Shown: positions 13,491-26,885 of the stretch, in pieces | Position numbering within the stretch: the first letter of the stretch is position 1 | How the letters are laid out: the number at the start of each line of letters is the position of its first letter | Source: Zelopaecilomyces penicillatus | Taxonomy: Eukaryota > Ascomycota > Sordariomycetes > Hypocreales > Pseudodiploosporaceae | DNA length: 64,000 nucleotides | Direction of reading: 5' to 3' | NCBI GenBank assembly: GCA_005765155.1 | Contig: VCCP01000005.1 | Coordinates: 2,170,001 to 2,234,000 of the forward strand | The notes under the pieces: model-generated | Database searches by the model: none | Told to the model about the DNA's origin: nothing | Seen by the model: only the letters and a program-made list of their open reading frames with translations | Translations under genes and position numbers: made by a program

Positions 13491-16400
13491 TTAATAATTA
13501 AATAATATTATATAAAATATTAATAGTATTAAAGAGATATTATCTTTAATTTCTTATAATATTAATTATTATATATTTTATATAATTTCTTATATATATT
13601 TAATAAATTAATATTATTATTATCTTTATTATCCTTATCTTTAAAAGGCTTATATTAATATTAATAGAATTATTATTTTTTATTCTTTATAAAATATTTA
13701 ATATATTATTAAAAAATCTTTAATTATTTAAAAATATAATTTAAAGCTTATTAAGCCTTTATTATATATTTTATTTTAATTAAAAAGCTATTTTTATTTT
13801 AATTTAAAAGCTTATATATAGCTTTATTTTAATATTTAAATAAAAAAATTCTTAATCTTTATATATATGTTTAAATTATTTTTTTAAGATAAAATTATTT
13901 TTATTAATTTAAATATATAATTCTTTTATATTTTATTCTTATACTTTTAAGCTTTTTATATATTAATAAAAAGCTTTATATATTATTAATAATTAATATT
14001 AATATTTTTTTTAATATTCTTTACTAGCTTATTTAATCTTATTAATAGATATTATAAAGATTTAAGCTTATAATAAATTATTTTAATCTTTTAATCAATT
14101 TTCTTACTTTTTATTTATTTATTAATTTATTAATATATCTTTTAAATATAAAAGCCTTTATAATTATATAAGCTATTTAATAAAGATCTTTATAAATTAA
14201 TAAGTTTAATAAATTAAAATAATATATATATTAAGGAATATTTATAATTATTAAAAAATATATTTCTTTTAATAATAATAAGGTATAAGCTATATTTATT
14301 ATTTATTATTTATAATATTATTTATTAAGAATTTATTTTATTATTAATATATTTATTAATAAAAAAGGCTTTATTTTTTAAAGCTATTTATAATATTATA
14401 GGCTATAAACTCTATAATATAAATATATTAATTAAATAAAAGAAATTTAAAATATTAAAATATAAGATTACTTTTAATAAAGGATTTTTAAAAAGCCTTT
14501 TAATATATTATTTATAAGAGCTAAAAATACTAATATTTAAAGATTATAAAATATATATTAAATATAAAAGATTATAATAATAATATTAAAGAAAAGATTG
14601 TATTTAATAAATTATATTATAATATAATTTATAAAGCTATTAATAATTAAAAGATAATAAATCTTATTTAAATTTAATTATTAATAGCTTTATAAATTAT
14701 ATTATAATATAATTTATTAAATATAATATTTATTTAATATTATTATTATAAGATTAAAATTAAAGTATTATATAATTAAAGATATCTTTTAAAAATAATA
14801 ATTAAAATTATAAAAAATAATAGAATTTTTTAAATATAATCTTTATATTATTAAATCTTAATTTAGATTTAAAAGAATATTATTTTATTAATATTAATCT
14901 TTATTTAACTTTATATTAAAATATTTTTAAATATAAATTAAAAATAAATAAAGATAAATGAAATTATTTATAATATTTATTATATTAATAAATATTATTA
15001 ATTCTTTATTATTTTAAATTTAGAATTTAGAATTTTAAATTATTATATATATAAAAATTGAATTATTATAATTTAAAGATAATTATAAAGATAATTAAAT
15101 TAAATCTTATATTTATATTTATTTTAAATTTTTAAGATCTTAATTTAATATTTAAGAATAATCTTTTTAAAATATTTAAAGAATAATTTAATACTATAAA
15201 AATTAAAGCCTTTAAAAGATTTATAAGAATTTTTAATAGTTTTATATATATAATATCTTTAGCTTTAAATAATCTTTTATCTAGTTTATATATTAGTTTT
15301 TAAGATATTTTATACTTTAAGATCTTATTATATTTAAAGATTATTTATAATATTTATAATTTAAAACATTTTAATAATGAAACTAATAAATAATAAATAA
15401 TAAATGAAAATAATAAAGATATTATCTTTTTATTATTAAAGCTTTATAATTAGTTTATTAATTAATTATAATATAAATTATTTTAAATTAAAAAATAATC
15501 TTTTATAAAGAATAAGGCTTTTTAATATAAGAAGAGTATTTATAATTAATAAAAATAGCTTATATAGCTTTAAAAATAAATGAATAGGTTTTTATAAAAA
15601 TTAATAAAAGATAAATTTTTAATATTTATAAAAGACATAAATTATAATATAAATAATTAATTTTAATATAAGAGAATTATTCTGAATTTTTAGATATATT
15701 AAGGATTTTTAAGTTAATTAAAATATATATCTTTTAATTAATTATCTAAATATCCCTTATATAAAGACTATATTAATAAATATAAATCTTTTATCTTTTT
15801 TTATAAAAAATCTTATTTAAATTAATTATATTATATTATATATTAAGCTTTTATAATAAACTAATTTATTAAAACCTTTAATTATTATAAATTATTAATT
15901 AATTTATAATATTTTATTATTTATAAATATAAATATAATTATATTTATATCTATATTAAATTATTTTATTATATATTTATTATTATTATATATATTCTTT
16001 TATAAATATTAAATTTATTATTATTAAATTTATTATTATTTATTATATAAATTTATTATTAATAATTATTTTATTTTATTATTATTTATTATATTATATT
16101 ATTATTATTAATTATATTATTTAATTATTATTAAATTTATATATTATTATATTTAATTTTATTATATTATTATTAAATGTATTATATTATTATATTATAT
16201 TATTATTTTATTATATTATATTATTATAATTAAATTTATTATATAATTTTAAGTATATCTATTGTTATTAATTATATATCTTAAACTTTAATTTATTATT
16301 TTAAAGTATTATTATTTATATTATAAAAAAATTATTATTTAAATTATATAGTTTATATATTATATAGCTACTATCTCTTTTAATTAAGTTTATTATATCC

Positions 16401-16850
16401 TTATATATAATTATATTATATTATAATAGAATTTTTAATATATTATTAAAATAATGATTTATTTTCTTAATATAATTAATTAATTAATAGCCTTAATTAT
16501 AAAGATAATAATTTATTTAAAATTAAGATCTTTATAAAAGTATTATACTTTAGATTTTATACTAACCTATATATTATCTTTTAGACTATTAATCTCTAGC
16601 CCTTTTAATATAAAAGCTAATATTATTTCCTATCCTATAATTAATTATTTTTCTTTATTAATTATATAACTATTTAATTAATCTATTATTAAGGGTTAAT
16701 TAAAGATACCCTTAACTTTAAATTATAAGGGGATATAATAAATATTAATATTTAATAATCTTATAATTAATTATATTATTTATTAAGGTAAAGTTATAAT
16801 ATTATAAGTTAAAGTATAAAGATTATTTAATAAGGCTATTATAACCTATA
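13491..16850. other. AT-rich block, no recognisable gene
   Basis: Extremely AT-rich, with whole 60-base lines nearly or completely lacking C or G (for example around 14941 and 16021-16200). The remaining C is mostly CpT. No reading frame can be followed even when stops are allowed. It is most likely fully degraded transposon DNA. The one structured element, a long inverted repeat, is listed separately. Confidence 0.7.
14601..14723. repeat. Perfect inverted repeat, 51-bp arms, 21-bp spacer
   Basis: The arms 14601-14651 and 14673-14723 are exact reverse complements. The spacer is 14652-14672. Outside the arms there is one mismatch (14600/14724) and pairing then resumes for three bases. The central arm sequence contains ataaagctattaataatta. 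It would form a very stable hairpin or cruciform. Confidence 0.9.
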
Positions 16851-17106
16851 TATGATTTTATAGTGGCCTTTAAAGTGCTAGTATTATATAGTTAAATTTA
16901 GATGTGTGGGTATAGGTTGGAGGGGTATATATAAAGATTTAGGTGGTATATAGGCTATATAATCCAAATAGCAATGTTTTTATAGTATAAATAGCAATAC
17001 TCTTATTTTATTAAAAAACTAATTAAACTCTTATTTTAATTTTCTATACTAACAAAAAGGATAAACCTTTCTATTTATTGTATTATATTTATATTTAGTC
17101 TTATCT
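16851..17106. other. Transition from AT-rich block to gene island 1 (usgS 3' flank)
   Basis: Base composition rises gradually here (gatgtgtgggtataggttggaggggt at 16901-16926 holds the first GC-containing run). The usgS stop codon lies right at the end of this stretch, so the 3' UTR and polyadenylation signals should be here. I see no further gene. Confidence 0.6.
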
Positions 17107-18386
17107 TTAAGAGTCAATATTCGCTAACGAAATACTTAAGAACTCATGTTTATTACTCCAAATTTGCTGGCTAGTGGCGTAGCTTCTCATCTCGCTGGGA
17201 GGGGGTGGGGGATCGCTAACCTTAGTCAACAAATAAGCAGTGGCAGCCTCGGCGATGCCATATATCAGGACCCCCATGAGTGGTACCTTGATAAGCATGT
17301 AGAATCCAAGCCCGAACCCGAAAAGGACGCCTTCACGACTGCGAAACCAGTTACGTTTTTCCTCTTTTGTGAAATGTACCCTTGCAAAGTAAGGCTCGAG
17401 CAACTCCCGCATCAGACTCCGTGATGAAAAGTAGCTTTGGAGGAAAATGACCAGGTATCTTCGGGGTAGAAATATTCCAGTCCCGAAAATGATAAACGCA
17501 GGCCCCATGCCCACTGCTCTGTAGAATGTATGAAAGCTTGCAGCAGGGAGTACATAGCTTCCGATAACTGGAAGATATGAAAGTCCAAAAACTATCATGG
17601 ATATCAAACCCTTTCGAGTGGATCTGACTAAAACGTTGGACAGGCCGCCTTGACTATTAATTTGCGGGCTTGGTTTGGCGGCAGCGGCTGTATATAAATT
17701 GAGGTTGGCATGATACATTGGGCGAAGGTTGTTCGGTTTGTCATGCTTGTGTTTTTGAATATATGTCTCATCTACCCATAACAAGGATTGCATGAAACTT
17801 GACGAGTCAGCAATTATAGAGTCGATGGAGGAGACGGGAAACATACAGCTTATCCAATGTCGGGACAATATGTCGCATCAGGGTCATGAGAAAAAAGGGC
17901 ACTTGAAGAACATATATAGCAAAAAAATCAAGTCCTTCCAAGAGAGTATTGTCCCAGGTTACTGATTCGAGCTTGTAAACGAATGACAGTGCCCAGAGTA
18001 GTGTTTTGAGTAGAAGGATCTACAACAAGGCGTCAATGACAGCTAATTTACTCAAACCCGCGCAACTTACAGGTATAGAGACAATCGCTCTGATGCCAAT
18101 TCCAACTAAAACGGCAAACGCAGCTTGACGATAATGCTCACTGGTGAATAACGCGGGATTTTGCAGGGCGCGGTGCGCTTTGTTGTCATTTAGTTCGTCT
18201 CCTAATGGCGTCCAGGAACACAGCATACTTACCTCCAACCAACGTAAGCTGCATCCCTCGCAATAGAGCGTTGTGGTCGAAATTAGATATGTCAAATATC
18301 TCCGACAAACATCTCGCATCGAGCCTCTGTTGTAGATTCTTCTTTAATTCCCCACCATCTAGACGCGGCTTCTCAGTAGAAGACAT
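17107..18386 (-). CDS. usgS: UsgS-family transmembrane protein, 374 aa, 4 exons
   Basis: The best model has exons 18386-18233, 18177-18071, 18019-17847 and 17797-17107. Introns of 55, 51 and 49 nt have donors GTAAGT, GTAAGT and GTATGT, acceptors AG, and branch-like CTGAC in the third. The joined frame is open and encodes 374 residues. It starts MSSTEKPRLDGG at the ATG that gives the family-like N-terminus. Recognisable blocks are NFDHNALLRGMQLTLVGA, then HRALQNPALFTSEHYRQAA across the first splice, several hydrophobic segments (residues about 70-105, 125-150, 220-260, 315-345), FMQSLLWVDETYIQKHK, and a tail with PPPPP and NKHEFLSISLANIDS. These blocks match what I recall as the fungal 'transmembrane protein UsgS' family, often given an EI24-like domain. 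The precise cellular role is not known to me; it is an integral membrane protein. No RIP-type stop is seen in any exon, although transposons border both sides. Length and all exons look complete, so it is probably functional. Confidence 0.85.
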
Positions 18387-18765
18387 TATGTCCTGTGTTA
18401 CATATAGAGATAATAGAGCAAAAGCTAGCTTAAAAGTATCACTGTAAATAAATTGGTGGTCCAAAAGTTGGAAAGGGAACATTAATTGCGTTACAAGCAA
18501 AAGATGTAGGATCCATGGCGAAGCATTAGATCGAGAAGTCTACACGAAATAGATGTAGGAAGACGAGGGAGGGGTATGCTTGCGGAATGACGTACACCTA
18601 AGCACAGGAGACGCATTCTATTACCCTTTCTTCGGGCGGGGCCCTCTGGCAACCAAGAGCAAAGCTCTTACTCGTGCCATGCCCCACTTCTTTGGGTCTC
18701 GCAATTGCTCGCACCACTAAAGTAGTGCTTATCAGCAAGATGGCTATATTAGTAATATAGCCACC
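18387..18765 (-). promoter_or_regulatory. Upstream region of usgS with a cluster of short palindromes
   Basis: Normal base composition runs to about 18765 and then stops abruptly. The region should hold the usgS promoter and 5' UTR. At its outer edge are three inverted repeats close together: AAGAGCaaaGCTCTT near 18655, an imperfect gcaccact/agtagtgc pair near 18711, and TGGCTATATTA-g-TAATATAGCCA at 18741-18763. No TATA box or known operator can be assigned with confidence. Confidence 0.5.
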
Positions 18766-19097
18766 TTTTCTAACTATTATTCTTCAATTAAATCTATAGC
18801 CTTAATAATAATAAATGTACTAGGAATTAAAGCTAAATTATATATAATATAGGCTCTTTAATATATAAAAGAAAACCTAGGCTTAAAATTTATAATAATA
18901 GCTTAATAATTTAATGTTTTATAAAAAACTCTATAATAAATACTATTCTTATAGTATTAATATAAGAATTAGATTTTTTATATAAATTATTAAATTAAAC
19001 TAAAAAAAAAATTATATTATATTATTATATTAATTAATTAAATAATATAAATTTTATAATATATTTAGAGTTTATTATTAATATAATAAATATAATA
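18766..19097. other. AT-rich spacer, nothing recognisable
   Basis: The sequence becomes AT-rich and RIP-like immediately after the palindrome at 18741-18763. No repeat family member or reading frame is recognised. Confidence 0.6.
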
Positions 19098-19504
19098 AGC
19101 TAGTTTAATAACTAGGTTAAACACACTCCCTTATTAATTAATTAAGCTATAGCTATATAAGCTGTATTTAAAGAGATTAAACTATATAAATAAATAGGCT
19201 ATACTTAGATTATTTAAATAAAATATATTATTAAAAAATCCAAGTTTTTCCCTTATTTATCTAAGAATTTTCTAGTATATTTAAAAGACTAGCTATTAAA
19301 AAGCTATCTTCTTTATTTAATTAATTATATAATAATTAATTAATCCTTTAAATTTATTTTATTATATTACTATTTTATAATTTTTCTTATATATTTAATC
19401 CTTATAGATTATACTAGCTATATAATTATCTTAAAATCACTTTATAATTCTATAAATAGTATTAATATTATTATATATATTATTTTCTCTTTATTAAACT
19501 AGCT
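19098..19504. mobile_element. Short repeat element with 14-bp terminal inverted repeats (MITE-like)
   Basis: 407 bp bounded by perfect inverted ends agctagtttaataa (19098-19111) and ttattaaactagct (19491-19504). The interior aligns with the two tandem units at 12.5-13.5 kb (attaagctatagctatataa, gactagctattaaaaagc and others). Size, terminal inverted repeats and lack of coding potential suggest a non-autonomous DNA element, but no clear target-site duplication is seen. The tandem copies do not keep both inverted ends, so an LTR-type origin remains possible. Confidence 0.55.
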
Positions 19505-19990
19505 CTATAGTTTTTATAAATAAATATTAAAAAAGATATTAATAAATTTAAAAAAGAAAAAAGCTTTTATTTTAATCCTTTTTCTTATATTAATAAAGCT
19601 TGATTTAAGTCTGCTTTATCTTTATATTTAAGATTTAAGGTTTAAGCTTAAGTTTATAATATATAATCTTTCTTTTAATAAGAGTTTAAATCTTATTTAA
19701 TACTTAAATAATAAATATTTAAAATAAATATATTATATATTATTTTAATAATTTAATTTAATATTCTTTATTTCTTTTAGATTATTATCTTATATATTAT
19801 ATATTATTAATAATTATTTTATTAAAGTATTATTAATTTAAATAGTTTTCTTCTTCTTTTTTTTAAAATTTTCTTTTTTCTTTTTATATAATAATAAATT
19901 ATTAAATTTTTATTATATTCTTTTTTATTAATATTAAAAATAATAGATATTATATATATAATAATAGGTTTAATTTATAATAGCTAGATA
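19505..19990. repeat. Repeat shared with 58.03-58.48 kb (probable gypsy LTR relic)
   Basis: It aligns with 58030-58480 over more than 400 bp: tattaataaattt..aaaaaag, cttatattaataaagcttga, attttaataatttaat and tatataataataa occur in the same order and spacing. At 58 kb this sequence lies at the end of a minus-strand gypsy element, where its 3' LTR is expected. The copy here carries more C to T and G to A changes. Confidence 0.6.
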
Positions 19991-20019
19991 AAATAAGAAT
20001 AATTATATTAAATTAAATT

Positions 20020-20446
20020 AAATAGGTTTTTATATAGCAGCCTAACCTGTTATAATCTAACAGCTAAACCTGTTATATAATAACAGCTAGACCTGCTATA
20101 AGATCTGTTATAAGAATAAAAATACCCTGATAGTTTAACCTGCTAGATTAGGCTAGAATATAAAAGGGGCTTATCTCTTTAAAAACCTCTCTTTCTTTAT
20201 ATTTAAAATATCTAATAAATTCTAAATAAATATTATTTAAAATTTTAAAGTAATTTTAAGTTAATTTAATATTTTTTAGATATATATAATAATTAGACTT
20301 TAAATTAAATCCTGCTTTCTTTCTTTATTAATAATATAATTATTTTTATTTCATTTTTTATAAATCTTTATTTAAATAACTATTATATCTTTCTTTTATT
20401 ATTTTAACTATTAGGTTTAATTAATCTTTATAAAATAATAATAAAT
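20020..20446 (+). repeat. Old, heavily mutated copy of the copia-family LTR
   Basis: Same orientation and block order as 6729-7203: aggtttttatatagcagcct, then palindromic units (aacagctaaacctgttat, aacagctagacctgctat), ggggcttatctcttt, cctgctttctttcttta and a degraded tail. Many CpA/CpG sites that are intact in the younger solo LTRs are TpA here. The ends are approximate and no duplication of the target is readable. Confidence 0.75.
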
Positions 20447-21180
20447 TATAAGTTTAAAAGATAATTATTTTAAATTATAAAAAGTTTTTTTAATTCTTTA
20501 TTATATTTAATCTCTTTATATTAGATTTTTATTTTTTTATTTTTTTTATTAATTAGATTTATTTTTTCTATTAATTAAAGATTATAAAAAATACTATATA
20601 TATAAAGATTAAATATTAAATTTATAGCTTATAATATAATTTATTTTTAGATTTATAAATTATATTTAATAAAAAAGAAAATAAGAGTATTTATATTATT
20701 ATAAAAATTAAAGATATTTATAAGCTTAATATTATCTTATATAATTATATTATTTTATTAATAATAATATTATTAAATCTAATATAATATTAGATTTTAA
20801 TTTAAAAAATAAAGAAAAAAAGTTTTTTTTAAATTAAGTTTTATTTAAAATAAATAAATTATAAAATAATCTTATAATAAGATTAATTCTAGTTTATAAT
20901 AAAAAGAAAATATTAAAACTAGATTAAATAAATATTTATTTTTAATACTTATTATTTTAAATTCTATTATATTTATAAATATATAGATTAATTTAAAATA
21001 TAAATACTATAATATAATTAATAAATAAATAACTTAATAATCAAGATTAAATTTAATATATCTTTTATAATTATGTATATTTAATATTATTATAAGATTA
21101 AAAAAATATTATAAGATAAATCTTATAATTAAATATAAATAAATATAAATAAATATTAATAAATAGAATTTTATTTTAAT
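20447..21180. other. AT-rich block, no recognisable gene
   Basis: RIP-like composition without a readable frame. It lies between the old LTR and the chromovirus LTR and may be the remnant of either element or of another one. Confidence 0.5.
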
Positions 21181-21540
21181 TATATATTATAATAGTTAAA
21201 TAATTAGATTATTTATTCCTTTATTTATTTAATTAAATTATTAAATAACTAAAATACTAGATTAAATAAAAGAATAAATATATCCTTTTTATATATAATA
21301 ATTAATAATAATTACTTATAGTAATTATATAACCCTTATCCCTATATAACTATTATTAAAAAAAATTATTTTACTTAATAAATTATTTTTCTTTAATAAT
21401 TTAATCTATTAATAATATATTTATTATTAAAATAAATATTTAGAAATAAATAATAAATTATTAATTATTAAATATATTATTAATTTTATATAAATAAAAT
21501 ATCTATATATAATTATTATCTCTAAAAGAGATATTAAAAG
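21181..21540 (+). repeat. Chromovirus LTR region (5' side), interrupted by gypsy-2
   Basis: It aligns with 45250-45600 and in part with 35690-35850 (ttatttattt-aattaaattattaaata, then gatatcctttttatatata). The homology breaks exactly at 21540, where gypsy-2 begins, and resumes at 27348. The uninterrupted copy at 45.6 kb shows the empty site. The left limit is uncertain. Confidence 0.7.
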
Positions 21541-21999
21541 TATAATATTTAGTAAATTCCTAAGGGATAAACCTAATAAAAAAGGTTTATATTAATAGAT
21601 AAGTCAGGGTATTCTAAGTAATAAGTCTATTATATTAATAATAGATATAGAATATTATAACCAGGGGTTAAATATTAGTATAATAAATAATAATAAATAA
21701 TATAATAAAATTAAAAGTATATTAATAATTATTTAAGTTATATCTAAAGAATAAAAATTAAAGATATATATATATATATCTTAAATTATAATTTCAGCTA
21801 TAATCCTTATTATTAGATTATACTTAAAGTTATAAGCTATCCTATTAAATTATAATTTTAAGAGTAATCCTAAGCCTAGGATTATCATTAAAATTATAAT
21901 CTAATTCTATACAGTTCCAAGCCTCTGATATATATCTAATAATATTATAAATTATATAATTAAGGCCTATTATATAATCTTAGCTATTGGATTATAATA
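21541..21999 (-). repeat. gypsy-2 LTR (left, 3' LTR in element orientation)
   Basis: 459 bp from tataatatttagtaaattcc to gattataata. It aligns end to end with 26886-27342. Differences are overwhelmingly C/T and G/A. Confidence 0.9.
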
Positions 22000-24900
22000 T
22001 AATATCTCCCTTTTAAAAGATCTTATCCTTAAGGCCTATAAATATACCTTTTTTTCCTTTTTTAATATTTTATAAGTTATAGGACTTATATTATATTAAA
22101 TTATTTCTTATAATATTAGATTATATTAGAAAACCTTAATATTCTTTAAAAAAAGCTATTAAATATTCTATATTAATTAAGGGTATAGATTTTAATAATA
22201 AATTAATAAATATATTATATTCTTATTATTTTAAATAAAAATAATCTTATTATATAATAGAAAATAATAACTATTATATAGCCTATATAAAGCAGGGTTA
22301 TTTCTATAATAGTATTTTAATAGTATTTTTATATATATAATCTTATTTATATTAAAGTATTTAATTCTTATTAATTTTATTAATAATAAAACTTTTAAAG
22401 TAATACTATTATTTAGACTTTAAAGAAAAGAAGATTAAAAAGAATATCTTAGATATCTAAAATTAATTATCTAAATTATAATCTTAACTCTCCTTAACTT
22501 TAAACTACTTATCTTATATTTATAAGCTTAAAAAAAAGGCTAAAGAGTAAAGCTTTAAATTGGTTTATTAAGGTTTAAAGGAGCTAAATATTAAACATAA
22601 AATTAATCTGGTTTCTGCCTTAAAGGTATATAAGTATTATATAATATTAGATTTATAATTCCTAGATATTTTAAATAAGATAGATTAATCTTCCTTAGAT
22701 TTAAATAATAAATTTATTAATTTAGGGTCTTTAATTAAATTAACTGATTTTAAAAGAACTATTATAGTATTAAATAATAATAATTTAAATAATTAATAGG
22801 TTCTTATATATTATCTTTAAATCTAAAGCCTTTTTATTTAATAAGATATTTATTTTATTTATTTTCTTATTTAATATTTAATATTATTTTTATTTTCTAT
22901 TCTTTTTTAATTACTTTTATTTATATTATTATATATTTCTTTATATTATTAAATACTTTATTTAATAAGAAAATATAGAATATAAGGTAGAACTATATAT
23001 TCTTTAATAATAAAAGTTTATAATTAATATTAAAAATAGTTTTTTTAATTTTAAAAGGTTTAAGTTTTTTAAAATATAATTTATTATTTAATTATATTAT
23101 TATAATATTTAAGGAAATTTTACCTAATATATAATATAAAAGATATATTATATTTCTTTTTTTAAAGATTAATCTCTTTAATCTTCATTAATTTATATAA
23201 TATTTTATTTTATTATAAATAATTTAGAATTATATATAGAGTTCTTTATATAGTTTTTATAGTTATATAGTATTTAGTATAGCTTTTTCTGATTTTAGTT
23301 TTTTTTAGTATAATAGATAGAATACTTTTAATATAAATCTAAAATTAATATATATTAATATAATCTATATTAACTTAAAAATAGATATATTATAGGTTAA
23401 TTATATAATTAATAAATATTTTATTTAATTATCTTAATAATAATTAATATAAATATATAGATATTCTTTAATAATTTAATTAATTTATTTTATTTATTTA
23501 TCTATTTATAGATTATAAATAGTATTAAATTTATATCTAATCCTAAGATATCTTATTAATCCTTATTAAAACTTAAAAATAAATATTATTCCTTTATTAA
23601 AAATAATTTCCTTTAATAAATTATATAAGCTTATTATTACTTTATTAAAGCTATAAATAAGATCTTCTACTATACTTATTTTAAGATAGGGTATAAAGTA
23701 TAAGAATTTTATTAATCTTTTTATAATAACCTATATTAAATTATAGGCTACTCCTATAAGAGATTCTATTAATAGGGATAGTTTAATAATAAAATCAAAT
23801 AATATTAATTCTTATAATTATATAGATATTAATAGTAATTATAACTCTTTATATAACTTATATCTTACTAGCTTGATTTATCTATAAATAATATAATTAT
23901 TTATAACTTTCTGGATTATTTATTATAATCCTTTAAATCTATAATATTTTTATATTTATTCTATAGTCTTTATAATTCCTTAATAATTATAAATAAGGGA
24001 TTTATATAATTCTTATATAATAGTTTTCTAAAATCCTTTAGGTATCTAGAGTTTCTTATTATATTTATAGTATTTATCTTTCTATCTTATACCTTTAGAT
24101 ACTCTTATTATATCTTTTAAGGAGTATACTTATTTAACTTATTTTAAGATAGGATTAATTAATATAATTTAATATATAGTATTTAATTTTATTTATAATA
24201 TATGTAAATTAATTATTTAAAAGATTTATTTTTTATAATAAGGCTTTCTATTATTATAATCGCTTTATTAACTTAAAGTATCTACTTTATTATTTTTAGA
24301 TTCTTTATAATAAATAATTTTATAATTATAATCTATAAAGGTTTTTATATAATAGGTTTATTATATATTTAGCTTTTATATAATAATAAAATAAGAAATA
24401 TTCTTATAATTAATAAAAACTTTTATTTAATAATTACTTCCTTATAAATAATATAAGAATTTATTAAAGGCTTTAAAAATAGCTATAAATTCTTTATTAT
24501 AGATTAAATAATTAAATTCTATTTTATAAAGCTTCTTAAAATAAAAGGTAATAGGTTATAATCTATTTTTGTTATTTTATTATTTAATCTATATTTTAAT
24601 AATATAGTTTAAAGTATTAATTTTAAGTTCTATAGATTTATCTAAATTATATATTATTAGTATAGGTTCTTTATAGATTTATTTCTTAAATTCTTTAAAT
24701 ATAATATCTATATTAGATATCTATAAGAATTTATAATCTTTTTTAATATATTTAATAAATAATATAGTTATTTTATTATAATTATAAATAAATTTTTAAT
24801 AATAATTAATAAAATCTAAAAATTCTTATATATTTATAATATTTTATAGTATTAATTAATTATATACTATAATAATTTTTACTGGTTTTATTTAAATTTT

Positions 24901-26885
24901 ATTAAGTAAAAAGATATATCCTAGGAAAGTAATTATTTATTTATAAAATTTATATTTTTCTGGTTTAATAAAAAGATTATTATTTTAAAATAGTTTTAAT
25001 ACCTTATAAATATATTCCTTATATTTTTCTTTTATTTAAAAGAAGATTAGGATATTATTTAAATATATTATTATAAAGATATTTAAATATTCTTAAAGAA
25101 TATTATTAATTATATATTAGAATATTATAAAGGTATTAATTAAATTAAAAGGTATTATTAGATATTTAAAAAGTTTAAATTTAATTTTAAAAGTGGTTTT
25201 TTATTTATTACCTTTTTTTATTTAAATCAAGTTATATACTCTTTTAAGATTTAAAATAATAAACCAGTTTATTCTATATAATTAATTATATAGTTTATTA
25301 ATTAATAATAAAAGGGTTTAATTCTTAATTATAATTATATTTAATAATTAATAATCTATAATCAGTTATAATTTACTATTCTTTTTTAATATAAATATAA
25401 TAGAATATCCTATTTTAAATATAGATGATTAAATATATCCTTTTTTAAGTATTTTATTAAGATACTTTTATAATATTTTAAATTCCTTAGTATTTAATAT
25501 ATAGATCTTAGTAAAAATAGGCTTCTTTTTATTTATAATTTGAATTTTATAATCCTATTAATTATATAAAGAGAGCTTTATTTTAAATTCTTTATAAAAT
25601 AGTTTAATATACTTATAATATTCCTTTAATATAAATATAAATTATTTTTCTATATCTAAGAGTGATTTATTTTTAAAGTATTCTTATAATTACTTTATTA
25701 TTATCTTAAAGATAATAATAATCTATTAGATTTATTATTATTAATTATTATATTATTTTTTAATATAAATTTCTAATAGAAGGCCTTTTTGAATAGTTAT
25801 AAAGTATACTTTCTTTACTTTATTTATTATTATTAAATCCTTATAATCTTTTAGGGATAATATAATATTATTTTATTATATTTAGCCTATCTTTTAATTA
25901 ATCTATAAGTTATTATTAAATAATTAAAGGTAATTTAATATAAATTTATATTCTTTAATATTTATTATATTAAATATAATACTATCTTAATATTCTTAGA
26001 CTTTAAATTAAAGGTGATTAGTCTTTTTATTGATTTATCCTTTATTATAAATAAAGGTATTCCCTTTTAAATTATATAAGGGATATAGTTCTTTCTTATT
26101 CTATTATAATAGTTATATATAATTTATAGCTTTTAATAATATATAATTACCTATTGCTTTATTATTTATTAAAGTATAAAAATAATATTTTATAATCTAT
26201 ATTTCTATTATTAGTTTAAGCCTGTTAATACCTGTTATATAGAGGGTTTTTTATAGGGGGTTATATTATAACCCTTTTATAGGTGATTTTATTTGTTTTT
26301 TAAGTTTTTGGGATTATATTCCTTATATAGTTTATTATAGTTTATTCTATCTAATTCTTAAATAATTATATAATATAGGGTTTAATTAGCTTGATTTTTT
26401 TCATAGATTTAGAAGTTAAATTCTTATTTATAGAGATTCTTTATTTCCTTATATATATATTTATTTTCTTCTATATATTATTTATATTAAGGTTTATTAT
26501 AATTAATTATTATTATAGCTTTATATTAAATTCTTCTTAGAATATTATCTTTTAATAATTATCTTTTATATTATTATATTAGCTTTTATTATAAATATAT
26601 ATTATACTTAAGATTAATATAATTATATAAATCCTTTTTTTTATAATCTATAAATTATAATCTATTATAATCTAATTTAAGTTTTTCTTATTTATAAACC
26701 TTATAATAGATAAATTTATAGTTTTTATTCTTAGTTTCTTATTTATATTCTTTTAGGGTTTAAAAGTATAGTTTAAATAAAAGTATTAATACTTTTAAAT
26801 AGGATAAGAGTTTAAGGAGCTATCTTATAAAATAATAGTATTACTTAAGGTAATATAATAATCTATTAAATAAAAGTTATTAATA

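Noticed and set aside
17146..17424. Plus-strand frame within usgS
   Set aside because: Antisense shadow of exon 4, which has clear family similarity on the other strand.
18186..18500. Longer N-terminus for the UsgS protein starting at 18500
   Set aside because: The extra 38 residues are AT-biased and unlike the family; the ATG at 18386 gives the expected start. The downstream part of this frame (after 18233) is intron 1.
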